Source of the DNA: Pseudomonadota bacterium
Lineage (GTDB): Bacteria; Pseudomonadota; Alphaproteobacteria; Rhizobiales; Hyphomicrobiaceae
Direction of reading: 5' to 3'
DNA: 64,000 nucleotides
NCBI GenBank assembly: GCA_023412805.1
Contig: JAEZRM010000157.1
Span: forward strand, 49,659 to 113,658
The position numbers and the translations under genes are program-made. Under the pieces are notes generated by a model. That model worked only from the letters and a program-made list of their open reading frames with translations. It was not told the DNA's origin and did no database searches. Below, one piece after another: positions 33,129-42,200 of this stretch; positions within the stretch are counted from its first letter, which is position 1; each line of letters opens with the position of its first letter.

Positions 33129-33857
33129 CTATCCGCCTGTTGCCGATCCCTGCTTCAGCGCCGCGCGGATGAGCGCTTTGGCCTCCGGCGTATCCCATTC
33201 GGCAGGACCGACGAGGCGGCCGATCTCACGGCCTTCCGCATCGATCAGCAGCGTGGACGGCAGTCCGATGGCCTTCAGGGTGGTTGCCATGCGGGCTGTG
33301 GGGTCGGCCAGCACGGCGAGGCTCCGCACGTGGATCTGCTCAAGGAATTTCTTCGCCCCGTCGACACCTGTGCGGTCGACGCTGACAGCCACCACCTCGA
33401 ACTTGTCCGAGCCGAGGCTGGCCTGCAGTCGGTCAAGCCCAGGCATCTCCTTGCGGCATGGCGCGCACCACGTTGCCCAGAGGTTGAGCAGAACGACCTT
33501 GCCCTTGTAGTCAGCGAGTGTGAGCTCACGTCCATCGGCATCGACGAACGGCGCGTGTGGTAGCTCTTCGGGCGCGTTCTTGAACACGAAGCCGGCCATC
33601 TGACCGACGCTCAGCGTGTTCTTGCCCGCTCCCGCCGGCAGTGATGCAGCGGGCTTCTTTTCGGCGATCGGCTGCGATGAGGTTGCGGGCGCGGAAACCA
33701 CGGCCTCGCCTTTGAGATTGTCAGCGTCCCCCATGGTCACGTATACCGCGCCGAATCCGATCAGCGCGAAAACGGCGGCAATAGCGATATAGGCTATAAG
33801 GGGCAGCCCCCCGGCCGCGACCTTGCCGGTCCCGTCGCTGCTATCGTCGCTGCTCAT
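33129..33857 (-). CDS. tlpA: Membrane-anchored thiol-disulphide oxidoreductase TlpA
   Basis: A 242-residue protein: short cytoplasmic N-terminus, one membrane segment (about 19-41), a linker and a periplasmic thioredoxin-like domain (from about 88) with W-C-A-P-C at 130-134 and GLPSTLLIDAEGREIGR with the cis-proline. TlpA is a periplasmic reductant, in Bradyrhizobium needed to reduce CoxB and ScoI for cytochrome aa3 assembly. The start at 33857 has AGGA at a good distance. It is divergent from argH by 51 bases, the conserved tlpA-argH arrangement of Hyphomicrobiales. Confidence 0.92.
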   Translation of the reverse strand: MSSDDSSDGTGKVAAGGLPLIAYIAIAAVFALIGFGAVYVTMGDADNLKGEAVVSAPATSSQPIAEKKPAASLPAGAGKNTLSVGQMAGFVFKNAPEELPHAPFVDADGRELTLADYKGKVVLLNLWATWCAPCRKEMPGLDRLQASLGSDKFEVVAVSVDRTGVDGAKKFLEQIHVRSLAVLADPTARMATTLKAIGLPSTLLIDAEGREIGRLVGPAEWDTPEAKALIRAALKQGSATGG

Positions 33858-33908
33858 GAGTATCCTTCCGGCTTCCGAGCCCCACTCCTCCACCGAAGAG
33901 GCCCCGCC

Positions 33909-35318
33909 GTGACCCGTTCCGATGCCAACAAGATGTGGGGTGGCCGCTTCGCAATGTCACCCGCTGACCTGATGGTCGAGATAAACGCCTCCATCGGCTT
34001 CGACAAGGCCATGGCGCCGCAGGATATTGCGGGCTCCAAGGCGCACGCGGAAATGCTGGCACGCCAAGGTATTATCACGAAGGCCGACGCGCGCGAAATC
34101 CTCAAGGGTCTCGAGCAGGTGCGGGGCGAGATCGAACGCGGCGAATTCGCCTTCTCGCAGGCCCTCGAGGACATTCATATGAACGTCGAGAGCCGGCTGG
34201 CCGAGCTGATCGGTCCGGCGGCGGGGCGGCTGCATACGGCGCGCTCGCGCAATGACCAAGTCGCCCTGGACTTCCGGTTGTACGTGCGCGACAGCCTCGA
34301 TGCCTTCGACAGCGTTCTTGCAGGTCTACAGCAGGTGCTCGCGGCCAAGGCGGAGACCCACGCCGATGTCGTCATGCCGGGCTTCACCCATCTCCAGCCG
34401 GCCCAGCCCGTGACGTTCGGCCATCACCTGCTCGCCTATGTAGAGATGCTGGGCCGTGACCGGGGACGCTTCGCCGACGCGAGAAAGCGCCTCAACGAGA
34501 GCCCGCTCGGCTCGGCAGCGCTTGCCGGGACATCCTTCCCGATCGACCGGGAGTACACGGCCGAGGCGCTCGGCTTCGACCGCCCGACCGCGAATTCGCT
34601 CGACGGCGTTTCGGATCGCGATTTTGCGCTGGAAGCCCTTGCTGCGGCTGCCATTTCCGCCATGCATCTCTCGCGCCTTGCCGAGGAGATCGTGATCTGG
34701 ATGACGCCGCAGTTCGGCTTTGTCCGACTCTCCGACAAGTGGACGACAGGCTCGTCCATCATGCCGCAGAAGCGCAACCCGGACGCCGCCGAGCTCTGCC
34801 GGGCCAAGATCGGGCGCATTGCCGGCGCCTTCCAGAGCCTGATCATGGTCATGAAGGGCCTGCCGCTGACCTATTCCAAGGACATGCAGGAGGACAAGGA
34901 AGTCACTTTCGACGCGCTCCGCGCCTTCGCCGTTGCCGCCGCAGCCATGCGCGGCATGATCGAGGATCTGGAGCCCGTCCCAGAGACCATGCGGGCGGCC
35001 GCCGGACGAGGCTATTCGACAGCCACGGACCTCGCCGACTGGCTCGTCCGCGCCCTCGGCCTCCCCTTTCGCGAGGCTCACCATGTCACGGGCTCGATCG
35101 TCAAACGGGCCGAGAGCAGGGGCACGGCGCTCGAAGATCTCTCGCTGGCGGAGATGCAGGCCGTGGAACCACGCATTACCAAAGACGTGTTCAGCGTGCT
35201 TTCCGTGGACGCGTCGGTGCGCAGCCGGACGAGCTATGGGGGAACCGCGCCACAGAACGTCCGCAAAATGGCGCGACGTTGGATAAAGCGGTTGGAAAAA
35301 GCGCCAGGGAAAGCCTAG
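33909..35318 (+). CDS. argH: Argininosuccinate lyase
   Basis: A 469-residue enzyme of the fumarase/aspartase superfamily that cleaves argininosuccinate to arginine and fumarate. The superfamily signature GSSIMPQKRNPD is at 281-292; HTARSRNDQVALDFRLY and TFGHHLLAYVEM are also typical, and the N-terminal KMWGGRF is the ArgH start. Initiation is at GTG 33909, with no ATG early enough. Cytoplasmic homotetramer. Shares a short divergent region with tlpA and is followed by a lipoprotein gene and lysA, so amino-acid genes are grouped. Confidence 0.97.
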   Translation: MTRSDANKMWGGRFAMSPADLMVEINASIGFDKAMAPQDIAGSKAHAEMLARQGIITKADAREILKGLEQVRGEIERGEFAFSQALEDIHMNVESRLAELIGPAAGRLHTARSRNDQVALDFRLYVRDSLDAFDSVLAGLQQVLAAKAETHADVVMPGFTHLQPAQPVTFGHHLLAYVEMLGRDRGRFADARKRLNESPLGSAALAGTSFPIDREYTAEALGFDRPTANSLDGVSDRDFALEALAAAAISAMHLSRLAEEIVIWMTPQFGFVRLSDKWTTGSSIMPQKRNPDAAELCRAKIGRIAGAFQSLIMVMKGLPLTYSKDMQEDKEVTFDALRAFAVAAAAMRGMIEDLEPVPETMRAAAGRGYSTATDLADWLVRALGLPFREAHHVTGSIVKRAESRGTALEDLSLAEMQAVEPRITKDVFSVLSVDASVRSRTSYGGTAPQNVRKMARRWIKRLEKAPGKA

Positions 35319-35386
35319 ATAGGTTTGTGCGCGCCGCTTGTTGCGCGCCGGCCCGTCAGGGACCGGGCCGTATAGAACGGGTGACC

Positions 35387-35587
35387 ATGAACGCACGGGT
35401 TGCATCGGTCGGCATTGTGCTGGGCTTGCTGGCGGTTTCGCTGGTGGGTTGTGGCGTGCGCGGCGCGCTCGACGGCCCGAGCGGCAAGAGCAGTTCCGCC
35501 AGCACGCTTACTGCGCCGGCCAAAGTCGGCGAGCCAGCCAAGAAACCGCCGCACAAGGATTTCTTGCTCGACGGCCTGATCCGCTAG
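35387..35587 (+). CDS. Small LptM-like lipoprotein
   Basis: A 66-residue lipoprotein: basic N-terminus, a hydrophobic core and the lipobox S-L-V-G-C with C22 as the acylated residue, then G-V-R-G-A-L, which resembles the CG-x-KGPL motif of LptM/YifL. The rest is a flexible S/A/P/K-rich tail. It occupies the gap between argH and lysA that commonly holds such a gene. LptM assists LptD maturation in enterobacteria; that role here is inference from the motif. ATG 35387 lies after GGGTGACC. Confidence 0.8.
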   Translation: MNARVASVGIVLGLLAVSLVGCGVRGALDGPSGKSSSASTLTAPAKVGEPAKKPPHKDFLLDGLIR

Positions 35588-35690
35588 CGCTCCGGACATT
35601 CCCGCTGTAATTGAGATGGCCGTCGTTCACGCGTGATGTTTCGCGTGTCCCGATGCGTCTGCGCCACCCCGTCCGATCCGAGCCTCTCAG

Positions 35691-36977
35691 ATGCACCATT
35701 TCACCTACCGCAGCGGCCAGCTCCATGCCGAGGATGTCGATCTGACGGCGCTCGCCGACGCGGTCGGGACACCCTTCTATTGCTATTCAACGGCGACGCT
35801 CGAACGCCATTACACGCTTTTCGCCCGCGCGGTCGGTGCGCCCGAGGCCCGCGTTTTCTTCGCCATGAAGGCCAACAGCAACCTTGCCGTCCTGAGCACG
35901 CTCGCGCGTCTCGGTGCGGGGGCCGATACGGTATCGGAAGGCGAAATCCGCAAGGCCATGGCGGCCGGCATCCCTGCAAGCTCGATCGTCTTTTCGGGCG
36001 TCGGCAAGAGCGATGCGGAACTCGCCTTTGCCGTCGATGCCGGCATCTACCAGATCAACATCGAGACCGAGGGCGAGCTGCACGCGCTTTCGCGTATCGC
36101 CGCGGCTCGGGGCAAGCGCCAGAACGCCGTCTTTCGCATCAATCCGGATATCGGCGCCGGCGGTCACGCCAAGATCACGACCGGCTCTGAAGCCAACAAA
36201 TTCGGCATCAGCCTGAGCGAGGCAGAGCGACTGTACACCGTCGCCGCCAACCTTCCCGGCGTGCGCATGATGGGCCTCGCCGTCCATATCGGAAGCCAGA
36301 TCCGCGTGCTCGATGAGTTGCAGGCCGCGTTCGGCCGTATGCGCGAACTTGCCGAGCGCCTTGCCGCGCAGGGGCACCGCGTCGAGCGCATGGACCTCGG
36401 CGGTGGGCTTGGCATTCCCTACGAAATGGAGGAGGCCGTCGAACACGGCCCCGATCTGATCGAGGACTACGCGGCCATGGTCGCCTGCACGTTCGCCGGG
36501 CTCGATGTCGAGTTCGGGTACGAGCCGGGCCGCCTGATCGTGGGCAATGCCGGCATCCTGGTGACGCGTGCGCTGACCCTGAACCCTCGCACCGGCAAGA
36601 CGGTCCTCGTCGTCGATGCCGCCATGAACGACCTCATCCGGCCGGCCATGTACGAGGCCTTCCACGATATCTGGCCCGTCCACGAGCCGTCAGCCGGAAC
36701 GCCGAAGCGCATTTACGACGTTGTCGGACCGATCTGCGAGAGCGGAGATACGTTCGCGACCGGCCGCACGCTGCCCGAAACGGGACCCGGCGACCTCGTC
36801 GCCATCATGACGGCCGGCGCCTACGGGGCCGTCATGTCCTCGACCTACAATTCCCGACTGCTGGTGCCGGAAGTCATGGTCAGCGGCTCGGAATGGGCTG
36901 TCGTTCGCCCACGGCTTTCCTACGACGAGCTGATCGGGCTCGACCGTCTGCCAACGTGGCTCGGGGGCGCCCGATAG
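35691..36977 (+). CDS. lysA: Diaminopimelate decarboxylase
   Basis: A 428-residue fold-III PLP enzyme that converts meso-diaminopimelate to lysine. The PLP lysine is K60 in VFFAMKANSN; further motifs are DTVSEGEIRKA, the GGGLGIPY glycine loop, E-P-G-R (FGYEPGRLIV) and the active-site CESGDTFA motif. Start ATG 35691 begins the family sequence MHHFTYR. Located downstream of argH and the lipoprotein as in related genomes. It is followed after 253 bases by the TIGR02302 gene. Confidence 0.97.
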   Translation: MHHFTYRSGQLHAEDVDLTALADAVGTPFYCYSTATLERHYTLFARAVGAPEARVFFAMKANSNLAVLSTLARLGAGADTVSEGEIRKAMAAGIPASSIVFSGVGKSDAELAFAVDAGIYQINIETEGELHALSRIAAARGKRQNAVFRINPDIGAGGHAKITTGSEANKFGISLSEAERLYTVAANLPGVRMMGLAVHIGSQIRVLDELQAAFGRMRELAERLAAQGHRVERMDLGGGLGIPYEMEEAVEHGPDLIEDYAAMVACTFAGLDVEFGYEPGRLIVGNAGILVTRALTLNPRTGKTVLVVDAAMNDLIRPAMYEAFHDIWPVHEPSAGTPKRIYDVVGPICESGDTFATGRTLPETGPGDLVAIMTAGAYGAVMSSTYNSRLLVPEVMVSGSEWAVVRPRLSYDELIGLDRLPTWLGGAR

Positions 36978-37230
36978 CCTTCCTCGCCGGCCACGATCCC
37001 GCCGCACATACCTGCGCAGGTTGTGGTTGAACGCAAATTGATCGGGATGCTGGATCGTTTTGCAGCGCGGTAAACCTGAAGCATGGTAGGAACGAACCTG
37101 CCGGAGTGTGGGTACGACCGGTACGCAGGTGCGACTGTGCCCGCGCTGAATCTCGTGCACGAACGCCGAGCGCCGCGATCCCGGGCCTGAACTAGCCCCC
37201 GATCCGCCGATTCGCAGTAAGGTGCGCCTA

Positions 37231-39825
37231 ATGGCTGATCAGACGACCCCGCTGCGGTCAAATCCGGCCGCGTCGTTCGAGCGCAAAATCCGGTTGAGCC
37301 GCTGGGCCCAGCTCTTCGAGCGCCTGTGGCCGCGTACGTGGGCCTTGCTCGCCGTCATGGCGCTGTTCGTGCTCGTCTCGCTTGCCGGCATCTGGCCGCG
37401 CCTCCCCGAAAGCGGCCACTACACGCTGCTGGCCGCCTTCGGCTTCGCGACCGCCGCCGCGCTTCTCTGGATGGCCCGCACGCCCTTCCCGAGCCGCGAG
37501 GAAGCGCTCCGCCGCCTCGAAGTGCGTTCGGATGTCCCCCACCGTCCAGCCTCATCATACGAGGATACGCTCACATCTCCCGGTGAGGGCGGTGCGACGC
37601 AGGCGCTCTGGGAAGCGCATCGCGCCCGCCTCGCCGCAACGCTCGCCAAGCTCCGTGTCGGCACGCCCTCGCCGCGCGCCGATCGCGCCGATCCCTGGGC
37701 ACTGCGCGCCGTGCTGCTCATCGGCGTTGGCGTACTCGCTGCATCCGTCGGCGATGGCTTCATGGATCGCCTTTCACAAGCCTTCCGCTTCGGCACCCCG
37801 GCGACCGCTGTCAGTACCGCCCGTCTCGATGCCTGGGTGACGCCGCCCGCCTATACCGCCCGCCCGCCGCTCATGCTCGTCGATGGCTCGCGTACGAGCG
37901 CGCCGACCGTTCTCGGCGATGCGGTCCCTGCCTTCGAAGTGCCCGTCAAGAGTGCGCTCGTCGTGCGTGCCAGTGGCGAAGGCGCATCGGGCATGACGCT
38001 CGAAGCGACGGACGAGAGCGGTAAAGTCGAGATCCTTTCACCCCAGAAGCCGCAACTGCCGCCCGGCCTGACAATCACGAGCGAAGTTGCCGAGATCCGC
38101 ATGGAGCTCGCCCGCCCGATGACGGTGCGCGCGCGCGGCGTCAATGGTGAGCCGCAGTGGGCCTTCCGCATCATCCCCGACCACGCGCCGAAGATCAGCC
38201 TCACCAAGGATCCCGAGCGCATGCCGCGCGGCTCCTTGAAGCTCACCTACAAGGTCGAGGACGACTACGGCATTGCCGGCGCCGAAGCACGCATCACGCG
38301 TGTGCGCCCGAAGGCCGGCGATCCAGCGACGAGCTGGGCGCGGCCGAAGAAGCAGGGCGCACGTCCGCCTCTCGAAAAGCCGCCCGTTCTGACGCTGCGC
38401 CTGCCGCGCATGAACGCGAAGCAGGCCGAAGGCACGAGCTATCATGAGCTCTCCGGCCACCCGTGGGCTGGGATGCGCGTGCGCATGGTGCTCTCGGCGA
38501 AGGATCAGGCAGGTCAGGTCGGCAAGAGCGAGCCGATCGAATTCATTCTGCCCCAGCGCCGCTTCGACAATCCCATTGCGCGCGCCGTCGTCGAGCAGCG
38601 CCGCTACCTCATCGAGGATCCGCGCAACCGCGATCAGGTGCTCATCGGCCTCGATGCCATCGCGACGGAGCCTGAGGGTTTCTTCCCCGACTACAGCGCG
38701 TACATCAGTCTGCGCGGTGCCTACTGGCGCCTCATGCGCGACCGGACACGCGAGGGCATGAAGAGCGTCGTCGATCAGCTCTGGCATGTCGCCGTGCGCC
38801 TCGAGGACGGCAATCTCTCCGAGGCTGAGCGCCGCCTGCGTCAGGCGCAGGAGGATCTCGCCAAGGCGCTCCAGGAAGGCGCGAGCGACGAGGAAATCCA
38901 GCGCCTCATGAACGAGCTGCGCCAGGCGCTCAATCAATTCATGGAGCAGCTTGCGCGACAGGCCGATGGGCAGCCGCCGCAGCCGATGCCGCAGGGCCAG
39001 CAGAACCAGATGCTGAGCCAGCGCGATCTCGAACGCATGATGCGCGACATCGAGAACATGGCGCGCCAAGGCTCGCGCGACAACGCGCAGCAGATGCTGA
39101 GCCAGCTTCGCGATCTCCTGGAACGACTGCAGTCCGGCCGCATGGCGCGCCAGCAGGGCCAGCAGAACCAGCAAATGATGCAGATGATGGACCAGTTCGG
39201 GGACGTCATCCGTCAGCAGCAGCAGCTCCTCGACGACACCTTCAACGAGCAGCGTCAGGCTGGTGAAGACGGCCAGGAAGGGCAGCAGGGCCAAGGCCAG
39301 CAAGGACAACGTGGTCAGCGCGGCCAGAGAGGCCAGCAAGGTCAGGGTCAGCAGGGCCAGGGTCACGGCGAGCTGAGCCGGCGTCAGGGTGAGCTGCGCA
39401 ATCGCCTCGGTCAACTTGGCCAGGGCCTGCAGCAGTTCGGGATGCAGCCGCCATCGCAACTCGGTGGCGCTCAGCGCTCGATGGAGGAAGCCGAGCAGGC
39501 GCTGCGCCAAGGGGATCTGGACGGTGCCGCGCGCGCCGAGCAGCAGGCCCTCGAACAGCTCCGCCAGGGTGCCCAGCAGATGGCGCAGCAGATGCTTCAG
39601 CAGATGCCCGGTCAGCTCGGCCGGTCGGCCGACGTGCCGCTCGATCCCATGGGCCGTCCGCAGCGCACTGAAGGCCCCGATCTGGGCACATCGGTAAGAG
39701 TGCCCGACGAGATCGATATCCAGCGCGCGCGTGAGATTCTCGAAGAACTGCGCAAGCGCCTCGGCGATCAGCAGCGCCCGCTACTCGAGCTCGACTACAT
39801 CGAGCGGCTGTTGCGGCGGTTTTGA
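37231..39825 (+). CDS. TIGR02302 family membrane protein
   Basis: An 864-residue protein: two membrane segments in the first 70-75 residues, a third near 165-185, a large extracytoplasmic beta-rich region (about 190-440), and a C-terminal half of helices rich in Arg, Gln and Glu with repeated Q-M and R-Q-x motifs. Residues about 677-714 are a Gly/Gln-rich run of G-Q-x triplets. This layout, and the location after lysA, matches the uncharacterised TIGR02302 family of Alphaproteobacteria. Start at 37231 with AAGGTGCGCCTA; a GTG at 37222 is possible. Function unknown; probably envelope. Confidence 0.9.
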   Translation: MADQTTPLRSNPAASFERKIRLSRWAQLFERLWPRTWALLAVMALFVLVSLAGIWPRLPESGHYTLLAAFGFATAAALLWMARTPFPSREEALRRLEVRSDVPHRPASSYEDTLTSPGEGGATQALWEAHRARLAATLAKLRVGTPSPRADRADPWALRAVLLIGVGVLAASVGDGFMDRLSQAFRFGTPATAVSTARLDAWVTPPAYTARPPLMLVDGSRTSAPTVLGDAVPAFEVPVKSALVVRASGEGASGMTLEATDESGKVEILSPQKPQLPPGLTITSEVAEIRMELARPMTVRARGVNGEPQWAFRIIPDHAPKISLTKDPERMPRGSLKLTYKVEDDYGIAGAEARITRVRPKAGDPATSWARPKKQGARPPLEKPPVLTLRLPRMNAKQAEGTSYHELSGHPWAGMRVRMVLSAKDQAGQVGKSEPIEFILPQRRFDNPIARAVVEQRRYLIEDPRNRDQVLIGLDAIATEPEGFFPDYSAYISLRGAYWRLMRDRTREGMKSVVDQLWHVAVRLEDGNLSEAERRLRQAQEDLAKALQEGASDEEIQRLMNELRQALNQFMEQLARQADGQPPQPMPQGQQNQMLSQRDLERMMRDIENMARQGSRDNAQQMLSQLRDLLERLQSGRMARQQGQQNQQMMQMMDQFGDVIRQQQQLLDDTFNEQRQAGEDGQEGQQGQGQQGQRGQRGQRGQQGQGQQGQGHGELSRRQGELRNRLGQLGQGLQQFGMQPPSQLGGAQRSMEEAEQALRQGDLDGAARAEQQALEQLRQGAQQMAQQMLQQMPGQLGRSADVPLDPMGRPQRTEGPDLGTSVRVPDEIDIQRAREILEELRKRLGDQQRPLLELDYIERLLRRF

Positions 39826-39851
39826 TCACCTGAGATCCCCTCTCCTAGATC

Positions 39852-39880
39852 CCCTCTCCCCGTTCTTTACGGGGAGAGGG
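39852..39880. repeat. CCCTCTCCCC/GGGGAGAGGG palindrome, copy 1
   Basis: CCCTCTCCCCG (39852-39862) and CGGGGAGAGGG (39870-39880) form a perfect 11-bp stem. The 10-base arm recurs at 60401-60426. This core is common between genes of Hyphomicrobiales. An imperfect half copy lies just upstream at about 39838. Confidence 0.75.
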
Positions 39881-39966
39881 TCACGCCAGAGGCGTGCTTT
39901 CAGCACGGCGTGAGGGGCGGCAGCATCCGTCAAGGTGGGCGTTGCTCATTCGCGTCTTCGACGCGA

Positions 39967-40003
39967 GCGAGGCTTGCCTCGCGCTCCATCGGGGAGACCC
40001 CGA
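39967..40003. repeat. Two-hairpin element, copy 2
   Basis: GCGAGGC-TT-GCCTCGC (39967-39982) followed by TCGGGG-AGA-CCCCGA (39989-40003) and then ACCCC. It has the same order and spacing style as the element at 17174-17233, with compensatory differences in the stems. Confidence 0.6.
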
Positions 40004-40130
40004 ACCCCCTTCTTTTTATGACTTTGGAGCTTGTTGAAGCGCTCTCCGCACACCCACCGCGGCACCACGAGATCATCGCGACGCCCCCTTCCTGAGCGCG
40101 CGACTGCGCGCCGGCCGATAGGCCGTCCTT

Positions 40131-41906
40131 TTAAGAAGAAGCCGCTGTATTAGGCGACGCGCTCGCCGGCGTCCTTCGCGGGCTTCCCTGCCCCGATCGT
40201 CCCGCAGCGATCGCCTGATGCAAGGCCAACACCGGCAGTAGTCCCACGAGCACGATCGCCAGCGAACCCGCTCCCGCGCTCTCGAACAACTCCAGCGACG
40301 CGAGGGCGTAGACGTGCGTCGCCAGCGTCTCGAAATTGAAGGGCCGCAACAGCAGAGCCGTCGGCAATTCCTTCATGGCATCGACGAACACGAGCAGGCC
40401 GGCACTTCCCAAGGCCGGCAGCAGCAGCGGCAAGTGCACGCGCACCATGGTCAAGAGTGGCGGCGATCCGAGCGTGCGGGCCGCAGCATCGAGATTCGGC
40501 GAAACGCGCTCCATGCCGGCCTCGATGGCCCCGAGTGACACGGCCAGAAAGCGGATCGCAAATGCGAGCACGAGCGCCGTCAATGTGCCCGTGATCAGCA
40601 GCCCCAGCGGAATCCCGAGCAAGGCGCGCGACAGGGCGTCGATCCGGTTGTCGAAGGCCGCGAGCGGAATGAGCAGCCCCAGCGCCAGCACCGTACCCGG
40701 CAGGGCATAGCCGACGCCCGCGAGACGCACCCCCAGCCGGATGAACGGCCCGCCCACGATGCGGCGCGCGTAGGCAAGGATCAGTGCAAACGCCACCGCT
40801 GCCATTGCCGCGAGCACGGCGAGCAGCACGCTGTTCCATGCCGCCTTCGAGAGCGCCGCCCAGCCCGCTTCATCCGTGAAGTGGAAGGCGTTATAGGCGA
40901 GCACGAGGCACGGCAGCACGAACCCCGCAATGAACGGCAGCAGGCAAACCACGATAGCTCCCGCTGCCCACAGGCCCGAAAGCTCGGAGAACGGGATCGA
41001 GCGATAGCGTCCCGTGGTATGGTGGAACTGCCGACGTCCGCGTGCGTGGCGCTCGATGGCGAACAGGATGAGGACGACGGCCAGAGCCGCAAGCGCGATC
41101 TGCGCTGCCCCGCCGAGGCTCGATCGCTGCAGCCAGGTTGCATAGAGCGCGGCTGAAAGCGTCTCGACACCCAGGTGCTGGACGGCGCCGAGATCGTTCA
41201 GGCACTCCATGAGCACGAGCGCGACGCCCGCGGCGAGTGCCGGACGCGCGAGCGGCAGCGCGACGCCGATAAATGCACCCCACGGCGTGCGCCCGAGCGT
41301 GCGGGCGACCTCCAGGACGCAGATGGACTGCTGCACGAAGCTCGCGCGCGCAGCGAGATACACATAGGGATAGAGCACGCTCGAAAGCAGGAAAATGGCG
41401 CCCATGGTCGAGCGGACATCGGGAAACCAGTAATCGCGCGGCGTGCGCCACTCGAAGAACGCGCGCAGCCACCCCTGCACGGGCCCGGCATAGCCCAGCA
41501 GATCGACGTAGCAGTAGGCGACGATGTAGGTCGGCACCGCGAGCGGGATCACCAGCAGCCGGTCGAGCAGCCCCCGCCCCGGAAATCGATACATCGTGAC
41601 GATCCAGGCCGTGCCTGCCCCGACGACGAGGGTGATCGCCGCCACCCCCGCCATCACGATCAGCGTGGTCGAGAGAGCATTCGGCAGGATCGTGCGAATG
41701 AGATGCGGCCACGTTCCGAAACCCGACGACAGTGCCATCACGACGATGGCCGCGACAGGCAGCGCGACCAGCGCCACGATGAGCGCGACCGCGATCGTCC
41801 AACCCGGCGAAATGGGACAGCGCGCACGCCAGGCCCTCAGTTCGCCAAGAGCGCGTCCCGGTCTCCTGGGCTGCTGCGTGGATGGCACAATGTTGCCGGT
41901 CGGCAT
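40131..41906 (-). CDS. Iron(III)-type ABC transporter permease (FbpB/SfuB family), fused two-domain
   Basis: A 591-residue inner-membrane protein with about 12 hydrophobic segments in two homologous binding-protein-dependent permease halves. EAA-type loops are visible as ARTLGRTPWGAFIGVALPLARPALAAG cut to EVARTLGRTPWGAF and, in the second half, AARTLGSPPLLTMVRVHLPL. This is the FbpB/SfuB type for ferric iron. No binding protein or ATPase gene is adjacent. The start is taken at 41906 because the longer open frame continues antisense through pdhA and is not coding. Ribosome-binding site weak. Confidence 0.88.
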   Translation of the reverse strand: MPTGNIVPSTQQPRRPGRALGELRAWRARCPISPGWTIAVALIVALVALPVAAIVVMALSSGFGTWPHLIRTILPNALSTTLIVMAGVAAITLVVGAGTAWIVTMYRFPGRGLLDRLLVIPLAVPTYIVAYCYVDLLGYAGPVQGWLRAFFEWRTPRDYWFPDVRSTMGAIFLLSSVLYPYVYLAARASFVQQSICVLEVARTLGRTPWGAFIGVALPLARPALAAGVALVLMECLNDLGAVQHLGVETLSAALYATWLQRSSLGGAAQIALAALAVVLILFAIERHARGRRQFHHTTGRYRSIPFSELSGLWAAGAIVVCLLPFIAGFVLPCLVLAYNAFHFTDEAGWAALSKAAWNSVLLAVLAAMAAVAFALILAYARRIVGGPFIRLGVRLAGVGYALPGTVLALGLLIPLAAFDNRIDALSRALLGIPLGLLITGTLTALVLAFAIRFLAVSLGAIEAGMERVSPNLDAAARTLGSPPLLTMVRVHLPLLLPALGSAGLLVFVDAMKELPTALLLRPFNFETLATHVYALASLELFESAGAGSLAIVLVGLLPVLALHQAIAAGRSGQGSPRRTPASASPNTAASS

Positions 41907-42200
41907 TCGCTTCTGGGCTCTCTGCCGCCCATTCGGGGGACATGGTTGATGCGCGACCGCACGAACCGCGCCCGCTGCCCCCTCATAAACCTTCCTGACC
42001 GCCGTGGTCGAGTATTTCGGCAGGCCGGCGCAACGAAACCTGAGCTTGCGGCAGCGCACCATGACCGTCCTTCCCGACCGCCCATCCATTGACCGAACGT
42101 AGTCAACGCACTGGCCAGCTTCGCCCCTGTCGGCTAGTAGTCTTGGTGAGTGCGCAAATCGCCAATCAGCGCAATGACGGATGATGAGCAGGGAGGTTGC

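Larger units (their letters stand above)
39826..40130. other. Non-coding stretch with REP-like palindromes
   Basis: 305 bases between the TIGR02302 gene and the convergent permease gene. It holds two separate palindromic elements, listed individually (39852-39880 and 39967-40003), plus a CACGCC/GGCGTG and GTGCT/AGCAC stem at about 39882-39913. No gene is recognised. Confidence 0.7.

Noticed and set aside
38038..39510. Long antisense frame opposite the TIGR02302 gene, rich in Leu/Ala/His
   Set aside because: It mirrors the Gln-rich repeats of the real gene and has no domain or ribosome-binding site.
39838..40003. Clustered palindromes considered as a CRISPR array
   Set aside because: No regular spacing or unique spacers; the units differ and no cas gene is near.
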